Of a DNA stretch of 64,000 nt, positions 35,438 to 44,802 are shown piece after piece. Each line of letters begins with the position of its first letter. The stretch's first letter is position 1. The stretch covers positions 1 to 64,000 of the forward strand of contig JANSYR010000010.1 of the NCBI GenBank assembly GCA_024742285.1. The letters are read 5' to 3'. The position numbers were made by a program, and so were the translations under genes. The notes below the pieces were generated by a model, which was given only the letters and a program-made list of their open reading frames with translations, did not search any database and had not been told where the DNA came from. Source of the stretch: a bacterium. Its GTDB lineage: Bacteria > Myxococcota_A > UBA9160 > UBA4427.

Positions 35438-38400
35438 TCAGCCGCGCTCGAGCGATTCCGCGAGGCGGCGCGCGTCGGCGGCGTACCACTCGAGGCCCAT
35501 CCCTTCGAGCTCCGGAAGCGCGATCGCGAGTCGCTTGCCTGCGAGATCACGTTCGCCGCGGTGGGCGAGGATCTCGGCTTGGGTCGCGATCGTGAGTGCG
35601 GACTCGCGGCGAGAGCCCCTCTGCACCGCCGCGTGGAGCGCGCGATCGAGGTACGCGTCGGCGCGATCGGGCTGGTTCGGCGTCTCGCGCGCGGTGATCC
35701 GGGCGAGGACGCGCAGCGCCATCCCTTCTCCGAGGGGATCGAGTCGCTCGGCGCGTTCGAGCGCGCGCTGCGCGAAGCGGCGGGCGACATCGAGGCGTTC
35801 GACGCGGACGTAGGCCTCGGCGAGGCAGCCATAGGCGAGCGAGATGTAGAGCTTGATCTCCTTTTCCTCGAGCCAGTCCGTGGTTCGGCGCAGCGTATCG
35901 AGCGCTTCCGGGTCGCCCTCGAGCATGAAACGCGCGAAGGAGCCTTCGGTTCGTCCGCGCCCGAAGAGGAAGGGGCCGTTCATCCGCTCTCCGGCGGCTT
36001 GCACTTCCTTCGCGATCTCGAGCGCCCGCTCGAAGCGCCCGAGCAGGAGCTGGGCGGTTCCCTGGAAGGCGAGGCAGGATCCAGCGACCGGATGACCCGT
36101 GCCGGCGACGGCTTCGAGGGCTTCCCCGAACCATTGCTCGGACATCGGTGTGTCGCCGCGCTCGGCGGCGATGAAGCCCTTGCAGGCGAGCGCGTAGGCA
36201 GATCCAGTAGGCGCGCGTGAGCGTTCCTTGCCGTTGCGTGCGTCTCCGTTTGCCGAGTGGAGGCGGCGCTTCGCCTCGATCGACTCGTCGAGCAGTCGCT
36301 CGGCCGCCTCGTACTCGCAGGTCGCCGCTCGACTCTCGCCGATGTTCGCCCGGATCTGGGCGACGAGCTTCTCGTCGCCCGCGCGCTCGGCCACCTCGAG
36401 GCCCTCGTCGTAGGCTTCGAGCGCCTCGCTCATGTTGCCGAGGGAGTAGTGAATGAAGCCGCGCCAGAAGAGCGCGTGACCGACCGCGCTCAGGTCGCCC
36501 AGGGCCGTGCCGATCTCGGCCGCGCGGGCGAGCATCTCGGTCTGCTCGCGCGCCGGGTTGAAGACGCACGCGAAGGCGCGGCGCTTGCTGACCGAGAGCC
36601 AACGCCGCTGGTTCTCCTCCGTCTCGGGGAGATGATCGAGGGCGTCGAGGGCGTTGCCGTACTGCAGGCGCGTGCGGTCGAGGGCGGCGGTGGCCCACGC
36701 GCGATCGCCGGCGCGCTCGGCGTAGCGGCTCGCGCGCTCGAAGTCGGCGGCGCCCTCGTAGTGATGGGCGAGGCTCTCGAGGGGAACGTCCGGCCCGTCG
36801 CCGTCCTGGTTCCCCTCGAGGATTGCGGCAACCCGCGCGTGGTATCGCCGTCGGTCGGCCAGGCGCACCGAGTGGTAGACGACGTCGCGGGTGATGCCGT
36901 GCTTGAAGCGGAGCGTGCCGCCGACGACGCCGGGATGGAGCAGGTCCGCGTTCGCGAGGTCGGAAAGGAGAGGGGCGCCTTCCGCGAGACCGGTCAGGCC
37001 CTCGAGCAGCCAACAGGGCACGACGTTCCCGATGACCGCAGCGGCGCGGAGTGTCTCGGCCTGCTCCGTCGGAAGCGAGTGCACACGATCCTCGATCAGC
37101 CCGTGGAGCGTCGCCGGGACGTCACCGGCCTCGATTCCGGCTTCGTCCCGCGGCCGGAGGCTGCGGCAGAGCTCTTCGAGGAAGAGGGGGTTCCCTCCGG
37201 AGCGGACGTGCAGCCGTCCCGCGGTGTCGAGGTCGAGCCCGCTGGGCGCGAGCAGGTCGATCGCGCGGGCGGATTCTTCGTCCCGAAAGGGCTCGAGCTC
37301 GATCCTCCGCTCGTCGCCGTGGGGCGCGTCGCTCGTCTCGGTCGGGCGCGTCGCGGTGATCCAGAGGAGGGGCTCGTTCGCGAGCATCGCCTGCAGCGCA
37401 CCCGCGGCCACGCGCGAGGCGTCGTCCGACCACTGCCAGTCGTCGAGGAAGAGCACGATCGTCTCGGTCTTCGCGAGCGCAGACAGCAGCGCGGCGAAGG
37501 CGGCGAGAGCCTTCGCGCCGCCCTCGGCCCGGGCGGACGGGTCGCCATGGCGGCCGGTCGGTCGGACCGAGAGCAGGGCCAGCAGCTCGAGCGCATGGGG
37601 CGCGAGTCCGAGGGCCTCGAGTCGGTCCTCGACGTCGGCGGCCTCGACGAAGGCCTTCGGATCGGCGGAGAGATCGAAGACCTCGCGCATGATCTGCTGG
37701 AAGGGCCAGAGCGGGGCGATGCTGCCCTGCTGTTCACTGTAGCCGGAGAGCGTTCGAGCGCCCGACTCGCGCGCGCCTTCGACGGTTCGCGTCTTCCCGA
37801 TCCCCGCGTCGCCGACGACCAGGACCCGTCGAAGCCGACCGTGTCGCGCTTCCGCGAAGGCGGTGCCGAGCGTGTCGAGGGCTTCTTCGCGTCCGATGAA
37901 GGGCGTGAGTCCGCGTCGCTGGCTGGCCTCCCAGCGTCGCGTGATGCCGGTGGTTCCCGACACGCGGTAGACCTCGACGGGGGCGTCGATGCCCTTCAGC
38001 GAAACGGGCGCAACGGATGCGGTCTCGAAGAAGGGGAGGTGACCGACGAGCGCCGTCCGACTCGCGAGGATCTCGTCGACGCCGGCGCGGCTCGCCAGGC
38101 CCGCCGCGGTGTTCGGGGCGTCCCCGACGAGCTCGAGGGCGCCGAGGATCGCATCGCCTTCGCGCACGAGCACCAGTCCCGCATCGAGCCCGGAGTGCAT
38201 GCGCAGCTCGAAGCCCCGCGGCGTCAGGTGCGTGACGTCGAGGTCGCGAATCGCCGCGTGGAGATCGAGGGCCGCTTCGGTCGCGCGACGCACGTCGTCT
38301 TCGCCGGGATCCGGATGCCCGAAGACGGCGAGGACGCCATCCCCGTGGAACTGGGCGACGGTTCCGCCGTGATCGGCGATGGTCCGGAAGGCCGCTTCCT

Positions 38401-38551
38401 TCACGTGGCCGAGGATCTCGTCGAGGACCTCGGGATCGATGGCGTGACCGAGGCGGGTCGAGCCGCAGAGGTCCGAGAACAACACGGTCATGTGCCGACG
38501 CTCGTCGACACCGTCCCTTCCGCGCTCGAACTGCCCGCCCGCCCGACTCAT
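35438..38551 (-). CDS. Class III cyclase-AAA ATPase-TPR regulatory protein
   Basis: A 1037-residue protein. The N-terminal class III nucleotide cyclase domain (about 18-200) keeps both metal Asps, D27 in LFSDLCGST and D71 in FHGDGVLAVFG. An AAA/NTPase domain follows with Walker A GDAGIGKT (247-254) and Walker B LFLDD (D370/D371), and then a long helical TPR-like region (about 600-1030). This cyclase-ATPase-TPR layout is common in actinobacteria and deltaproteobacteria and is linked to signalling. No DNA-binding domain is seen. Whether the cyclase makes cAMP is unproven. It converges with the DyP-P450 gene with only ten bases between stops, so antisense effects at the ends are possible. Confidence 0.9.
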   Translation of the reverse strand: MSRAGGQFERGRDGVDERRHMTVLFSDLCGSTRLGHAIDPEVLDEILGHVKEAAFRTIADHGGTVAQFHGDGVLAVFGHPDPGEDDVRRATEAALDLHAAIRDLDVTHLTPRGFELRMHSGLDAGLVLVREGDAILGALELVGDAPNTAAGLASRAGVDEILASRTALVGHLPFFETASVAPVSLKGIDAPVEVYRVSGTTGITRRWEASQRRGLTPFIGREEALDTLGTAFAEARHGRLRRVLVVGDAGIGKTRTVEGARESGARTLSGYSEQQGSIAPLWPFQQIMREVFDLSADPKAFVEAADVEDRLEALGLAPHALELLALLSVRPTGRHGDPSARAEGGAKALAAFAALLSALAKTETIVLFLDDWQWSDDASRVAAGALQAMLANEPLLWITATRPTETSDAPHGDERRIELEPFRDEESARAIDLLAPSGLDLDTAGRLHVRSGGNPLFLEELCRSLRPRDEAGIEAGDVPATLHGLIEDRVHSLPTEQAETLRAAAVIGNVVPCWLLEGLTGLAEGAPLLSDLANADLLHPGVVGGTLRFKHGITRDVVYHSVRLADRRRYHARVAAILEGNQDGDGPDVPLESLAHHYEGAADFERASRYAERAGDRAWATAALDRTRLQYGNALDALDHLPETEENQRRWLSVSKRRAFACVFNPAREQTEMLARAAEIGTALGDLSAVGHALFWRGFIHYSLGNMSEALEAYDEGLEVAERAGDEKLVAQIRANIGESRAATCEYEAAERLLDESIEAKRRLHSANGDARNGKERSRAPTGSAYALACKGFIAAERGDTPMSEQWFGEALEAVAGTGHPVAGSCLAFQGTAQLLLGRFERALEIAKEVQAAGERMNGPFLFGRGRTEGSFARFMLEGDPEALDTLRRTTDWLEEKEIKLYISLAYGCLAEAYVRVERLDVARRFAQRALERAERLDPLGEGMALRVLARITARETPNQPDRADAYLDRALHAAVQRGSRRESALTIATQAEILAHRGERDLAGKRLAIALPELEGMGLEWYAADARRLAESLERG

Positions 38552-38702
38552 CGCATCCGGAGTGTATCACCCAGAACACGCCGCAGAGCGTGGGGTCCGA
38601 CGGCATTCGCCGATCGAGCGGAATCGCGGTCGAAGGAGTTAGGCGCGCTCCCGCGCTCGTGATCCTCCCGTCGGAGCGGCGAACGAAGCTACGCTTAAGT
38701 CG

Positions 38703-38932
38703 ATGAACCTCCCGCTCGATCGTCTGGCACGTCCCTTCGTCGTCCTCGCCGAACGCTTCCGTCCCGATCCCTTCGTCTTCGCGATCGTCCTCTCGTTCGC
38801 GACGCTCGCGATGCCGGTACGGCTCCTCTCGTTCGCGGGACGGCAGGCGTGCAGGATCGCGGGGGACTGCTCCGTCGCATTCGTGTCGGCGGGGGGTGTC
38901 TCGGGGGCGGGTTGCTCCTGATCGGAGCGGAC
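38703..38932 (+). pseudogene. Deletion remnant of a short-chain fatty acid transporter
   Basis: The first 39 codons read MNLPLDRLARPFVVLAERFR followed by PDPFVFAIVLSFATLAMPV, which aligns codon by codon with the start of the intact AtoE-type gene at 38985 (LDRLAGPFVAFSERYYPD and PFVFAIGLTF). After that the similarity stops. About 70 bases later, in another frame, CLGGGLLLIGA (38897-38929) matches the last residues of the intact protein (CLGGGLLLLGAG), also at DNA level. The middle of about 400 codons is missing. The open frame now ends at 38921. This is a tandem paralogue reduced by an internal deletion. Confidence 0.8.
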
Positions 38933-38984
38933 GAGTCCTGTCCGGCGGTCGTCCGGGACCCGGGCCCTGCTAGGTTTCCGCGCC

Positions 38985-40331
38985 ATGCGCCTCCGCCTCG
39001 ATCGCCTCGCAGGACCCTTCGTCGCGTTCTCGGAACGTTACTACCCGGACCCGTTCGTCTTCGCGATCGGCTTGACCTTCGTGACCTTCGCAATGGCCGT
39101 CGGGGCGACGCCCACCACGGCTGCGGAGGCGCTCGCGCTCTGGGGGACCGGGCTCACCGGCTTTCTCGGTTTCGCGATGCAGATCTGCATCGTCCTCGTC
39201 GCGGCCCACGCGCTGGCCCACACCGACGCGGTCAAGCGCGGGATCGACGCGATCGCGCGCTGGCCGCGTTCGGCACCGCAGGCCTATGCCCTGATCTGCG
39301 TGCTTGCCGGGCTCGCGAGCATGATCGCGGGGGCGCTCGGGCTGATCGTCGGCGCCCTCGGCGCCGTCTCGATCGCGCGGGAGGGCGCCGCGCGCGGACT
39401 CGCGCTCCACTTCCCGCTTCTCGTCGCGAGCGCCTACGGCGGGTTCGTGATCTGGCACATGGGCTATTCGGGGACGGCCCCCCTCGCGGTCGCCACGCCC
39501 GGCCACACTCTCGAATCCGTCATGGGGCTGCTGCCCGTGACGGAGACGACCTTCACGGTCTGGAACCTCGGGCTCGCCGCGTTCACCCTCACGGCCGTCG
39601 CGCTCGTCTGCAGCCGCCTCGGACCGGGCGACGACGCGATCGTTGCACTCGACCCTGCGGAGGCGCCCGGCCTCGAGACGCCGGAAGAAGTCACGTCGCC
39701 GACGCTCGGTGACCGGCTCGATCACGCGCGGGGCCTGTCGATCGCCCTCGGCCTGCTCTTCGCGGCCTTCCTCTACACCTGGTTCCGGGACCGGGGCTTC
39801 GCGCTCACGCTGAACCTGGTGAACTGGTCCTTCGTCGCGGTGGGGCTCCTGCTCGCCCGGTCCCCGATCCACTACCTGCGTCTGATCGAGAACGCGAGTC
39901 GGACCCTCGGTCCCGTCGTCCTGCAATACCCGCTCTACGCCGCCGTCGTCGCCCTGATCACGCAGACCGAGCTGGTCGGACTCTTCTCGGACGGCTTCGT
40001 GGCGATCTCGACGGAGCGGACCCTCGGCTTCTGGGCCTTCGTGTCGGGCGGCGTGCTGAACTTCTTCGTGCCGTCGGGCGGCGGGCAGTGGGCGGTCCAG
40101 GGACCCATCTTCCTCGAGGCGGCTCGGAGCCTCGGGGTCGCGGACGCCGTCGTGGTGATGGGCGTCGCGTACGGCGATCAGTGGACGAACATGATCCAGC
40201 CCTTCTGGGCCCTGCCGCTCCTCGCGATCGTCGGACTCGATGCCCGCGCGATCATGGGATACTGCTTCGTCATCTTCCTGACGTCGTTCGCTTGTCTGGG
40301 CGGTGGATTGCTCCTGCTGGGCGCCGGATAG
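38985..40331 (+). CDS. atoE: Short-chain fatty acid transporter, AtoE family
   Basis: A 448-residue membrane protein with about 12-13 hydrophobic segments. Hallmarks of the AtoE/TIGR00366 family are LDRLAGPFVAFSERYYPDPF at the start, FLGFAMQICIVLVAAHALA, HFPLLVASAYGGFVIWHMGYSG, FFVPSGGGQWAVQGP and YGDQWTNMIQPFWALPLL. It probably imports short-chain fatty acids or acetoacetate by proton symport. The ATG at 38985 is 53 bases after the end of the deleted paralogue. It converges with the CMD gene at 40361. No ato CoA-transferase genes are adjacent, unlike in Escherichia coli. Confidence 0.9.
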   Translation: MRLRLDRLAGPFVAFSERYYPDPFVFAIGLTFVTFAMAVGATPTTAAEALALWGTGLTGFLGFAMQICIVLVAAHALAHTDAVKRGIDAIARWPRSAPQAYALICVLAGLASMIAGALGLIVGALGAVSIAREGAARGLALHFPLLVASAYGGFVIWHMGYSGTAPLAVATPGHTLESVMGLLPVTETTFTVWNLGLAAFTLTAVALVCSRLGPGDDAIVALDPAEAPGLETPEEVTSPTLGDRLDHARGLSIALGLLFAAFLYTWFRDRGFALTLNLVNWSFVAVGLLLARSPIHYLRLIENASRTLGPVVLQYPLYAAVVALITQTELVGLFSDGFVAISTERTLGFWAFVSGGVLNFFVPSGGGQWAVQGPIFLEAARSLGVADAVVVMGVAYGDQWTNMIQPFWALPLLAIVGLDARAIMGYCFVIFLTSFACLGGGLLLLGAG

Positions 40332-40360
40332 GAAGCCGGCGCATCCATCGCCCGCGCGCG

Positions 40361-41173
40361 CTAGGCCGAGACGCCGCGTTCGCCGAAGACCTTGCGGGCG
40401 AGGATCATCCCGTCGATCACGCGCGGAAAGCCGCCGTAGGGGATCAGCGAGATCATGATCTCTTCGATCTCGGCGGGGGTGAGACCGTGGTTCAGGCCGA
40501 CGCCGATGTGGATCTCGAGCTCGTGCTTCATGTTCAGCGCGGTCAGCGCCGAGATCACGACGAGGCTGCGGTCGCGGCGGGAGAGCTGGGGGCGGGACCA
40601 GACGTCGCCGAACGCGTAGTTCATCATGATGTCCCCGAGGTCGCCGTAGCCGTCGAGGATGGACTGCTCCGTCGCTTTCTTGTCGAGGTCCGGGTCGCCG
40701 ACGATCGTGGTCAGGACGTCGAGCGCGGCGGCGCGCCGCTCGCCATCGTCCATCAGAGAGGCGGGGGAGCGAGGCACCTCGCGGTGCTCGGTGTCCTCGC
40801 GTTCGGCGATCACCTCGTCGACGACGTTCTGTGCGGAGAGACAGCAGGGCATGCCGACGTAGGCGCTCAGCTGGACCAGGATCTCGTCGACCTCGTCGTA
40901 GCGGAGACCATGGTTCAAGCCGCCGTGGACGTGCTGTCGCAGCTCGGACTCGCGCGCCATCGCCGTCAGGGCCGAGATCACGATCGCGCTCCGGTCGCGG
41001 CGGGAGATCGCGTCGCGGATCCAGACCTCGCCTGCCGCGGTGCGCAGGGCGATGCTGCCGAGGGCGCCGCGGCTCTCGAAGTAGTCGGCGATCTCCTGCC
41101 CGGCTTCCGGCGAGCCGGCGATCGTCGAGAGGGCATCGAGCCCGCGTTCGGCTCGCGTCTTGGGGTCGCTCAT
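40361..41173 (-). CDS. Carboxymuconolactone decarboxylase-family protein, two domains
   Basis: A 270-residue protein made of two CMD repeats (about 5-125 and 145-268). Each has the RRDRS(A/L)xVISALTA helix and a later GLNHGL plus EIxxxLxxY segment (GLNHGLRYDEVDEIL and GLNHGLTPAEIEEIM). The first domain has MPCCLSAQNV, close to the CxxC region of AhpD-like peroxidatic members, but with adjacent cysteines; the second has GGFPRVIDG. CMD proteins act in protocatechuate breakdown or as peroxidases. ATG 41173 has GAGGAGG five bases upstream. It lies downstream of the Rieske oxygenase gene on the same strand. Confidence 0.86.
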   Translation of the reverse strand: MSDPKTRAERGLDALSTIAGSPEAGQEIADYFESRGALGSIALRTAAGEVWIRDAISRRDRSAIVISALTAMARESELRQHVHGGLNHGLRYDEVDEILVQLSAYVGMPCCLSAQNVVDEVIAEREDTEHREVPRSPASLMDDGERRAAALDVLTTIVGDPDLDKKATEQSILDGYGDLGDIMMNYAFGDVWSRPQLSRRDRSLVVISALTALNMKHELEIHIGVGLNHGLTPAEIEEIMISLIPYGGFPRVIDGMILARKVFGERGVSA

Positions 41174-41302
41174 GAGGCCTCCTCGGCCTCGCGCGTCCGG
41201 CATGATCGTCGGTCGAAGCGAGGCTTGCTCGTCACGCGAGTCACGCTATCGCGGCCGGTCGTCCCCGCAAGATCGCGTGAATGGCGTTCGCCCCGCGAGA
41301 CG

Positions 41303-42262
41303 CTATCCGGCGAGCTGGTCGGGCGAGTAGAACTGCTTCGCCCAGCGGCGGAACTCGGCGAGGAGCGTGTCCGCTTCGCAGAGGACGGGCTCGGCGCGGT
41401 GGATCTTGTTCGACCAGATCCGCATGTCGTCGAACACGCCCTTCGTGATGTTGTCCATCCACTCTTCGCCTGCGACGTCGACGGCGTTGTTCGTCGTCGT
41501 GAGCGCCCAGCGCGAAACCGTCGTGTCGCGATCGATCGGGCTCGTCGACGTGAACATGTAGAGGCCGACACCAGGGATGCCCGAGCTCTCGACGGTCCCG
41601 AGACCCAGGCCATAGGTCTCGCGAACGAGCTGCATGTCGAAGGTCCCGACCGGCGTCTCCTGCTGGCTGTAGCTGACCGCGTGGAGGACGCGGCCCTCGT
41701 CTTCGAAGGAGATCTCGGTGTCCGGGGTGCCGCTCATCTTGTGGACGTACTGGAAGTGGACCGGGTCGAGGTTGTTCTCGGCCATGTCCTGGAGATGGAC
41801 CGGGACCTCGATCTCGAAGGTTCGGACCGGGGACCAGTCCGGATCGTCGTAGTGGGGCGACTTCGGCACTTCCCAGTCGGGCGCCTTGCCTTCGGCGTGG
41901 TGCCAGACGTAGATCATGTGATTGAGCTCGCGGACCTCCCAGGCGCGAACGCGCGCGCGGGCCGGGATCCGGGCGCAGTAGGGGATCTTCGAGCACGCGC
42001 CGGATTCGCCGTCGAACTCCCAGGCGTGGAAGGGGCAGCGAACCGACTCGCCCTGGACGCGCCCGCCTTCCGCGAGATGGGCCCCGAGATGGGGGCAGTA
42101 GGCGTCGAGGACGCGTGCCTTCCCGGAGCGCGTGCGGAAGAGCACCATCTCGTTGTCGAAGTAGCGGATGCGCTGGACGTCGCCGACGCCCAGGTCCTTG
42201 CTCCAGGCGACGGCGTACCAGCCGTTGGGAAAGCCGGGCGCGCCTCGGTCCTTGTTCTCCAT
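41303..42262 (-). CDS. Rieske non-heme iron oxygenase, KshA-like
   Basis: A 319-residue oxygenase with the Rieske cluster motif C56-x-H58 and C76-x2-H79 (YCPHLGAHL, RCPFHAW) and the mononuclear iron motif with D166, H169 and H174 in ENNLDPVHFQYVH. The ENN-x-D-x2-HF-x3-H spacing resembles 3-ketosteroid 9-alpha-hydroxylase (KshA) and related oxygenases. It is shorter than typical KshA (about 380 residues). These enzymes need a separate reductase, none of which is in the window. The substrate may be a steroid or aromatic ring; the steroid choice is context only. It lies between the kinase-like and CMD genes on the minus strand. Confidence 0.9.
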   Translation of the reverse strand: MENKDRGAPGFPNGWYAVAWSKDLGVGDVQRIRYFDNEMVLFRTRSGKARVLDAYCPHLGAHLAEGGRVQGESVRCPFHAWEFDGESGACSKIPYCARIPARARVRAWEVRELNHMIYVWHHAEGKAPDWEVPKSPHYDDPDWSPVRTFEIEVPVHLQDMAENNLDPVHFQYVHKMSGTPDTEISFEDEGRVLHAVSYSQQETPVGTFDMQLVRETYGLGLGTVESSGIPGVGLYMFTSTSPIDRDTTVSRWALTTTNNAVDVAGEEWMDNITKGVFDDMRIWSNKIHRAEPVLCEADTLLAEFRRWAKQFYSPDQLAG

Positions 42263-42314
42263 CGGGAAATCCTCGTCGATGTCTCGGGTCCCGGAAACGT
42301 AGCGCCCGGACGAA

Positions 42315-43409
42315 TCAGAAACCGGCGAATTCGCGGAGCGCGGCGCGCGGGTCGAGGTCTTCGATCACGCACTGGGAGCGTTCGAGGAAGCTCCGGGAGA
42401 GCGGCTTGTTCTCTTCCGGCTCGTCCTCCGGGAACATCACCAGGGGGCACGAAGCCGGCGCCGCGTAGGCGGCGTGGACGCGGTGGAGCAGCCAGGCCTC
42501 GTCGAAGGACCCGGTCTCGGCGCCGAGGGCGGCGCGGGCGTCGAGATAGCGCTGGATCAGGTCCCGCTCGTGCGCCCGCCGGTTCTCGGGGGAGAGGGCC
42601 ATCGTGATGAAGTAGCCGACGTCGCGCATCGGCGTGCCGAGTTGGATCAATCCCCAGTCGAGGAAGCCCACGCGCCCGCCTGCCCGTCCGTTCGGATCGA
42701 GGAAGAGATTGCCGATGTGGCTGTCGCCCTGGAGGACGGTGATCGGGCCGCGCATCCAGATCTCGTCCAGGGTCGATCGGTGATCGATGTAGAGGTGCGC
42801 CATCTCGGCGTAAGGGTCGCGGAGCTTGTCCCGGTGGTGGTCGAGGCCGTACTGGAGCATCCAGATGCCCATGTCGCTGTCGCCGCCCATCGGCGCCACC
42901 CAGGGCACATTCGCGCGACGCGTCGCCTCGTCGGCGAAGCGCACGTGGAGCGCCGCATAGTCGTCCATCGCCGCCGCCGCCTGATCGACCTCGATCCCCG
43001 TCGTCACGTCGGCGAGGGTGCACGCCGTCGGTCCGAGATCCTCGAGCAGCAGCACGAAGCTGCCGTCGCGCTCGTCGAGGCGCGCGACGTAGGGGCGCGG
43101 GACGCGCATCGGGACGGTGTCCGCGAGGTGGCGGTAGAAGAGCGCCTCACGGCGTCCCATCCCGGTGTCGACGATCGTCTTCCGGCGCTCGGGATCGAGG
43201 GGGAGCATCTTGAGGAAGAACGTCTCGGGCAGGTCCTCGGCCTGGTCGTAGCGAACGCCGAGCTTCGCGTTCGAGTTCGTGCCGTGATGGATCTCGAGCA
43301 CGTCGACGGAACACACGCGCGTTCCGGGGAAGCGCTCCGAGAGCGCCTCGGAGAGCCACTCGGGGGTCACGTCCGCGGGGGTCTCGGGCAGGCGGGCTTG
43401 GGCAGACAT
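42315..43409 (-). CDS. APH-like phosphotransferase-family protein
   Basis: A 364-residue member of the aminoglycoside phosphotransferase/choline kinase-like fold. The catalytic loop is VLQGDSHIGNLF, with D229 and N234 (the usual H-G-D is Q-G-D here), and the metal-binding Asp is D251 in FLDWGLIQLG. The N-terminal lobe has K67 (FFLKML) as a possible ATP contact, with LLLEDLG as the hinge. Enzymes of this subgroup often lie beside oxygenases and CoA-ligase genes in steroid- or lipid-degrading bacteria, with unknown substrates. It lies 52 bases upstream of the Rieske gene on the same strand, so co-transcription is likely. Confidence 0.85.
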   Translation of the reverse strand: MSAQARLPETPADVTPEWLSEALSERFPGTRVCSVDVLEIHHGTNSNAKLGVRYDQAEDLPETFFLKMLPLDPERRKTIVDTGMGRREALFYRHLADTVPMRVPRPYVARLDERDGSFVLLLEDLGPTACTLADVTTGIEVDQAAAAMDDYAALHVRFADEATRRANVPWVAPMGGDSDMGIWMLQYGLDHHRDKLRDPYAEMAHLYIDHRSTLDEIWMRGPITVLQGDSHIGNLFLDPNGRAGGRVGFLDWGLIQLGTPMRDVGYFITMALSPENRRAHERDLIQRYLDARAALGAETGSFDEAWLLHRVHAAYAAPASCPLVMFPEDEPEENKPLSRSFLERSQCVIEDLDPRAALREFAGF

Positions 43410-43521
43410 GGAAGAAGACTAGCGAGGTGTCGCGACGGGAATCAGGCGTCGGGCGCTCGCGATTTTCGCCCAGCCTGGCGCTCTGTGGTGATAGGATGAA
43501 TCGAACCCGTGGAGGCCCATC

Positions 43522-44082
43522 ATGCGGACAACCCTAGGAATCTCGATTCGCGTACTCGCAGCCCTGGCTTTCGGAGCCTCGGCGGCCTCGGCCGCGGTCC
43601 ATACCGGCACGATCGACGGCGACGAGGCGCAGGCCGCGACGTGTAGCGCCGGCAGCGTCTCCCGAATCGTGGGGACGTGGGCCTACGACGACGTCACGGG
43701 CGTCTTCAGCTGGAGCTACACGTACGGAGACAACGCGCCCGCCTACGACGATGGTGACCTGCTCGGATCCCCGAGCTCCGCGCACTTCCACGGTCCGGCG
43801 GCGCCGGGCGTCGGCGCGGGCGTGCGTGTCGGAACGACGACGGTCAATCCGAACACGGACTCGACGACGATCTCGGCGGGCTTCGGCACGGAGCTGCTCT
43901 CCGAACTCTGGTATCTGAACGTGCACTCCTCGACGTGCACTGGCGGCGAGCTGCGTGGACAGCTGCTCGTCGACGCGCCGACGGCGGTGCCTTCGATCGG
44001 ATGGCCGGCTGCGCTGGTCTTCACGATCGGGCTGACCGGACTCGGCTCGCTCGCGTTGCGACGGCGGGCGAGGGAAGTCTGA
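43522..44082 (+). CDS. Exported CHRD-domain protein with a sorting-like tail
   Basis: A 186-residue secreted protein. A signal peptide (1-25, ending SAASA) leads to a CHRD domain with SAHFHGPAAPG and LWYLNVHSSTCTGGELRGQL, both typical of this chordin-type fold. The C-terminus (about 153-186) is a short proline motif VPS, a hydrophobic helix and an RRR cluster (LALRRRAREV), the layout of PEP-CTERM-like sorting signals. No exosortase is in the window. GGAGG lies six bases before ATG 43522. Surface or envelope location is expected; function is unknown. Confidence 0.8.
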   Translation: MRTTLGISIRVLAALAFGASAASAAVHTGTIDGDEAQAATCSAGSVSRIVGTWAYDDVTGVFSWSYTYGDNAPAYDDGDLLGSPSSAHFHGPAAPGVGAGVRVGTTTVNPNTDSTTISAGFGTELLSELWYLNVHSSTCTGGELRGQLLVDAPTAVPSIGWPAALVFTIGLTGLGSLALRRRAREV

Positions 44083-44104
44083 CCGACGGCGGTGTGGACG
44101 CCGC

Positions 44105-44743
44105 TCAGCGTCGAACGGCGGAGACGATCATCCCGATCGCCGTGTCGATGATGCGCGGATCGTCCGGGAAGTCGGCGTCGTTGCGATAGGCGCGGCCGGA
44201 ATAGTCCGACTGCAGCTGGCAGATCACGTCGGCGGTCGAAGAGACGTCGAGATCGCGCCGGAACTCGGCGGCCTCGATTCCGCGTACGAGGATCGAAGCG
44301 ACGAGGTCCCGGTGCGGGCCCACGCGGTCGCGTCCAGCGGATCCCATGCGGGCGAGCTGGAGCGCCGGGTCGCCGCGCAAGAGCGCGGGCAGCAACGGGT
44401 GACTCCGGCAGAACTCCACGGAGCGTCGGAACATGCCCTCGAGCGCCTCTGCCGCGGACTCCTCCGTCCGCGGAACCATCGCCCGGACCCAGTCGCGCAC
44501 GATCGCCCCGAGGACCTGCTCGATCAGCGCCTCCTTGTTCTTGAAGAACTGGTAGAGAAGGCCGTTCGAGACTCCCGCGCGTCGGGCGATCTCGGTCACC
44601 GTCGCCCCGGCGTAGCCGAGCTCGCCGAGGCATTCCTGGGCCGCCTCCAGGATCCGCGCACGCTTGCGTTCGCTCTCCTCCCGGCGCCGGCTCGGGGCGG
44701 GTGTGGCGGGGTCGGTCGGGGATTGCGTCAGGTGGGCGGACAT
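44105..44743 (-). CDS. TetR-family regulator
   Basis: A 212-residue repressor-type protein. The HTH occupies about residues 28-73 (RILEAAQECLGELGYAGATV, then EIARRAGVSNGLLYQFFKNK), followed by an all-helical ligand-binding part. The start is ATG 44743; a disordered Arg/Pro segment precedes the HTH. It is divergent from the amidohydrolase gene and converges with the CHRD gene. The divergent arrangement suggests that it controls the amidohydrolase gene and itself. The ligand cannot be deduced. Confidence 0.9.
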   Translation of the reverse strand: MSAHLTQSPTDPATPAPSRRREESERKRARILEAAQECLGELGYAGATVTEIARRAGVSNGLLYQFFKNKEALIEQVLGAIVRDWVRAMVPRTEESAAEALEGMFRRSVEFCRSHPLLPALLRGDPALQLARMGSAGRDRVGPHRDLVASILVRGIEAAEFRRDLDVSSTADVICQLQSDYSGRAYRNDADFPDDPRIIDTAIGMIVSAVRR

Positions 44744-44802
44744 CGCGGCCTCTCCGGCGGCTGAGAGCCGCGAGATACTCTTTGAAGAAAATCTACCCGA
44801 AG

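Noticed and set aside
32095-35832. 1245-codon open frame opposite the DyP-P450 gene
   Set aside because: No domain seen and its translation mirrors the codon bias of the real gene; both heme motifs lie on the plus strand.
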